Part shown: in pieces, positions 60,387 to 64,000 of the stretch
Position numbering within the stretch: the stretch's first letter is position 1
Layout: each line of letters opens with the position of its first letter
NCBI GenBank assembly: GCA_945643635.1
Contig: CALZFC010000006.1
Span: 10,834,001-10,898,000, forward strand
Length of the DNA: 64,000 bases
Reading direction: 5' to 3'
From: Allodiplogaster sudhausi
Lineage: Eukaryota > Nematoda > Chromadorea > Rhabditida > Diplogasteridae
Program-made: the position numbers and the translations under genes
Notes under the pieces: model-generated
Seen by the model: the letters and a program-made list of their open reading frames with translations, nothing else
The model's database searches: none
What the model was told of the DNA's origin: nothing

Positions 60387-63352
60387 CTCTTGGGTTAAAT
60401 CTTTTTCACGTACTTGAACCTTTCAATGCTAGCATCAAAGCGCTCAAATGTGAAAATTTGCCAAATTTCTTCAAGACTTATCATTTGTTAATGCAACAAA
60501 CGTAACAAGTGATTCCCCAAAGATGACCTATAAATACGGTACAAACTATTAGAAGAAAAATAATTTTGACTAAAAAATAGAACTCCACTTCCGTTACGCC
60601 TTCCCGTTCGCTTTTTATCCATTTATCCGTTTATCCTTGTCGAGGAAAGTGGCTAAACACCTTGACCACTCGAATTGGCCACAGCAGAAAGAAAAATTGT
60701 TTGTGATGGCTTCTACTGCGAAACACTTTATGACAGCGTCCTTTCCATTGTAGTGAAAGAGGAGGAATTCGAGAAGTAAATGAATGAAGTTGCAGAGAAA
60801 TAATTCATTGCTCCAAATGATAAAATGCTATGACCTTGTAACGGAGAGAGTGAAACGTGTCCGAGTGGAGGGCACCCCTGTAGAAGAAGGAACTTTTCTG
60901 TATTTTCATTCGCTTTGCTACAGTCTCTTTCTTGAGCACAAGCACTTGGTCATGAAAAAGTGTTTATCAGCAGGATAGTCTATTTTCTCACTCAAACTCA
61001 CCACACGCTCAATAATTAGAGAAACTTTCAACGAATCTGCATCGACTAGTGAAATGCAATCGTGCAACCATGGGAAAAAAATCTGTAATGTGGTCTAGGT
61101 CATTTCAAAGCGTTTTTGGCCCATCTCGAACCGTTACACATTAAAGTTCTTCACATTAACCTCGGCAGTTGAAAGCGAGATCGTTTTCTACCCTCGCGAG
61201 CATGGAATGAGAGAAGAGGGGGATAGAATGAGACAGAACGGCGATCTCGAACACAATGAACGTAATGGCAAAGTTAGATGGACGGACGCGCATCTTGAAC
61301 CAATAAAGAGACACTTTTCTGCCATCTTTCAATTTGCCCGAACCTATCGACTGGCCGGTAATAGTGGAATGGCTCGCCCATTCTTCTCAATCTTTGCGTA
61401 GTCAATCACTTTATCTCTTTCTCTCTCACCCTTTCTTCCTTCTACTTTATGTCTCTCTCACCCTCTCTATCTCTCCTTCTTTCTCTCTATCTCCCACTTT
61501 TGTAATTCTCCTCGAGACGCGGAAACACGATGAGGCCATTTTACAGAGTGCATCTCTTCAGTTTATGCATTTACTGCTTTGTTGTCAACATATTGAATCT
61601 CTAGCTTGGTCAGCGTTGATTTGGCCGTGTCTCACGTTCCAACGGCAGCAGACTAAGTTTCTTTTGTACAAACCCATTTATCTTCGGTCCTTCCTTCGCT
61701 GATCTCGTGTTATTCTCTGCTGCTTACACAATTGTTTTTGCGTCAGTCCATTTATTTCGTAACAATCTTGGTTCGTCCCTTTGTTTCTCTACCCTCTCCT
61801 CTCTTCCTCTCCCTCGCTCTCCCTCTCACTTTCTCTCTCTTTCTCTCCTTCTCTCCCTCGCTCTCCCTCTCTATCCTTCTCTCTCTCTCTCTCTTTCTCT
61901 ACCCTCTCCTCTCTTCCTCTCTCTTTGTGCTCTCTCTCCCTTTCCTCTCCTCGTTTTTCGCTTGATACACATCCTCCCCCGAGCCAGTGGGGGTGGACAG
62001 AGAGTGCATGGAGTGAGAGGAATGAGCCGGAGAGAGCGTGTGATCCTCCTCCTGTCTCTGGATCTATTCCTCAATGCTTCCCTCCGTTCCCTCCTCACCT
62101 ACTTCTTCCATTCACTCGAGTGTATTTGCAATGACAATTAGAGGGGAAACCACTCGCAGACTGCTCTTGGTACTCCTCAGGAGATCACTCATCCTTTCTT
62201 TTTCTAGTTGTCCCTCGCCCTATCTTCTCCTTATTTGATTTAGATGACAACGATAAAATAATACAAAAAATAGAAGGAATTGTCTGCGCATCAGTGTACG
62301 AAATCTCATTTGGTTTCATTTTTTTCTAAGATCACCAAATCTATCACTCTCTTTTATCGCTTTCTCACTCTTTTTTCTTCCGCCTTGTCTCACTTTCTCC
62401 TCACATCTCTTCGCTATCTTAAATCCCTCCTTCTCTCTCATTATATCTTTTTCAAATTCTCCTTGCCTGCCCTACAATCAATGGAAGCCATGCCTAATCT
62501 GCGTACTTGAGTAAGAGTTTGACTGCCGGCTCTATCTTCCTAATAAATCTCGACAACCTTCTTCCTCATCTCTTATTTTCTCTTAACACTATCCTCTTAT
62601 CTTGCAGTAAGTGCTGGCTCCAAGGCCAAAAACGCCTTTTTTCATTTAGCGGCGTCTGATGTGTAAGTTGTACTCCGCCAGGTCAAAGAACGTTCTGAGA
62701 GTAGGCTGAAGTCTATAATTTGGGGTTTCGGCTACTCTGTTCTCAAAAAAGCTGCCTCCATTCAAGAGAATACTACCTCATTGTATAAAATGCTTCTACA
62801 ACTTTGTATTTATTTGGAATGAATAATGTCTCTCTTGCTTGTATAAAACGCTGAGATTCAAAGATGGTCTCATCTCTGTGGTGATTAGCTTATAAGGAAC
62901 GCCGGTCAAGGACGGCCATCAAATTACGTGCCCACGAACAAAAAACGGCAATCTTCTGTGTTTTAATCAGGAAATCTCTACGCGACATAAATAATGTGCA
63001 ATGAAGTAAAAGCGACAAAGACCAGAAAGAAGGCCGATGCAGGGAGAGCTGTTTTCTGTTGGAATGTAATGGGAGTGACCAGAAATATCTTGCGCAAGTC
63101 AAGAAAATATATGCGCGCTCCATACACACAAATGCATTCAGTCGCTGTTTCGTGTCTTATTTTACTTTTAAAGGCGGAACATTAAAATACATAGTTCACC
63201 TGCTTCCTCCCACTCTATTCTCTATTTCACTTTAACTTCTATTGCCGTCCGGTTTGTATATTGTTTTGCGCACTGAGAATGTCCTTAGCTGTCGTTTATT
63301 TTTTTTCCGTTGCTCAATCATTTTCCCCTTCGTTTTCCGTGCTACTTTATAG
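58581..63352. other. repeat-rich intergenic DNA
   Basis: CT tracts at 59808-59872, 60352-60383, 61410-61490 and 61800-61935 dominate. A 78-codon ATG-initiated frame at 59013-59249 is outside the repeats but has no supporting features. No other convincing exon was found. Confidence 0.5.
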
Positions 63353-64000
63353 TTTTGAATGACGAGACCAACCTGTATCAATTTGGTTCCTACATGTGCT
63401 ATTTCGTGGCAGATTTTGGAGGTTTACAGTTAAGATCAAGTTTCAGTCTCTACTTTCAGGTCTTTCGTGTTGCGCTTTCCCGGGCTGAGTTGGCAAAGTG
63501 CCAATAAGAAGGCAGGAAAAACTCTCTGCTGGCTGCGGTTGCCAGGAGGGATCCGCCACAGGGAGTGGTGACATCTGCTGGGGATGAGAGCGGAGAGAGA
63601 GTGTAGATTGGAGAGAGTAAAGAGAAAGAGAGATGTGAAAGAGGAGAGACCAAAATTATGCCCGGAGACGCATCCCACAACGGCCGATTCGGAAATAGCT
63701 AGAAAGAAGCAACGGTCGCAGGAAACTACGGCATCGTCTGCCACGATTCATCCATTAGGTTTTGCAACATTTTTTTATGTCATTACTGTATCTCTAACAA
63801 ATGATATTACTTATAATATTAAAACCATATTCAGTTGACGTCCGTTCCCTGCTTCTACAGTATCGCCACGAGATCATTCGGCTGCTGGAAAGCGAAGCTC
63901 TGCCCGAGAATTCGCCTTCAGTCGTTCCAGAGGATCCTTCTCGCACATCGGAAATTCCTCTCTTACCTTCTCGGCTGCCCACAGTGACGATGGGATCTGA
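63353..64000 (+). CDS. partial unrecognised gene at the window edge
   Basis: Two probable exons are seen. The first (63353-63421, acceptor TTATAG, donor GTTTAC) reads NDETNLYQFGSYMCYFVADF. The last begins after TTCTACAG at 63861 and is open in two frames: one (HEIIRLLESEALPENS) continues past the edge, the other (Ser-rich, ending AAHSDDGI) stops exactly at 63998-64000. An intermediate exon around 63600-63761 (containing PKLCPETHPTTADSEIARKK) would put the last exon in the Ser-rich frame. No family was recognised; the gene probably continues to the right or ends here. Confidence 0.4.

Overview
This is nuclear DNA of a nematode. Genes are cut into many short exons by short introns with TTTCAG-type acceptors and often GTCAGT/GTCAGC donors. 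Families are worm-typical: a warthog hedgehog-related protein, a degenerin, tandem chemoreceptor-like GPCRs and a worm-type CK1/TTBK kinase. Intergenic DNA is crowded with (GA)n/(CT)n tracts, whose open frames are low-complexity noise. No prokaryotic features, tRNA, rRNA or CRISPR array was seen. The species could not be named. All gene models were built by hand from splice signals, frame continuity and family motifs; no transcript evidence was available.

Layout: 1-2.2 kb is CT-rich spacer. 2.26-7.63 kb (+) is a 14-exon warthog gene with a secreted Wart-type region, a Gln/Pro-rich linker and a Hint autoprocessing domain. 8.75-11.26 kb (-) holds the 3' ten exons of an unrecognised single-pass membrane protein. 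11.66-18.52 kb (-) is best read as one 12-exon gene: signal peptide, extracellular region, thrombospondin type-1 repeat, transmembrane helix and Lys-rich tail, an architecture resembling THSD1. 18.5-23.5 kb is repeat-rich and includes a 35-bp satellite. 23.5-26.4 kb (-) has a 9-exon gene with a mitochondrial-type N-terminus and, downstream, one C-terminal exon of another gene. 26.6-30.2 kb holds two non-autonomous DNA elements. 32.95-34.10 kb (+) is a secreted C-type lectin-like protein.

35.2-43.4 kb (-) is a complete 23-exon DEG/ENaC (degenerin) channel subunit of about 862 aa; one of its introns contains a 1.9-kb TTAA-flanked, almost perfectly palindromic element. 47.6 kb (-) has a lone degenerin first-transmembrane exon. 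50.9-52.7 kb and 56.2-58.4 kb (-) are two paralogous 7-transmembrane receptors; the first carries a 1-nt deletion relative to its sister. Between them on the + strand lies a CK1/TTBK-family kinase (53.4-55.75 kb) with an 11-bp tandem duplication near its C-terminus. 58.4-63.3 kb is repeat-rich spacer, and a further + strand gene seems to start near the right edge.

No single new multi-gene system is evident. The most unusual signals are the large hairpin element inside a channel-gene intron, the kinase duplication that both breaks the frame and creates a perfect splice acceptor, the receptor pair with reciprocal GC donors and one frameshift, and two well-supported membrane protein genes that could not be assigned or only by architecture.
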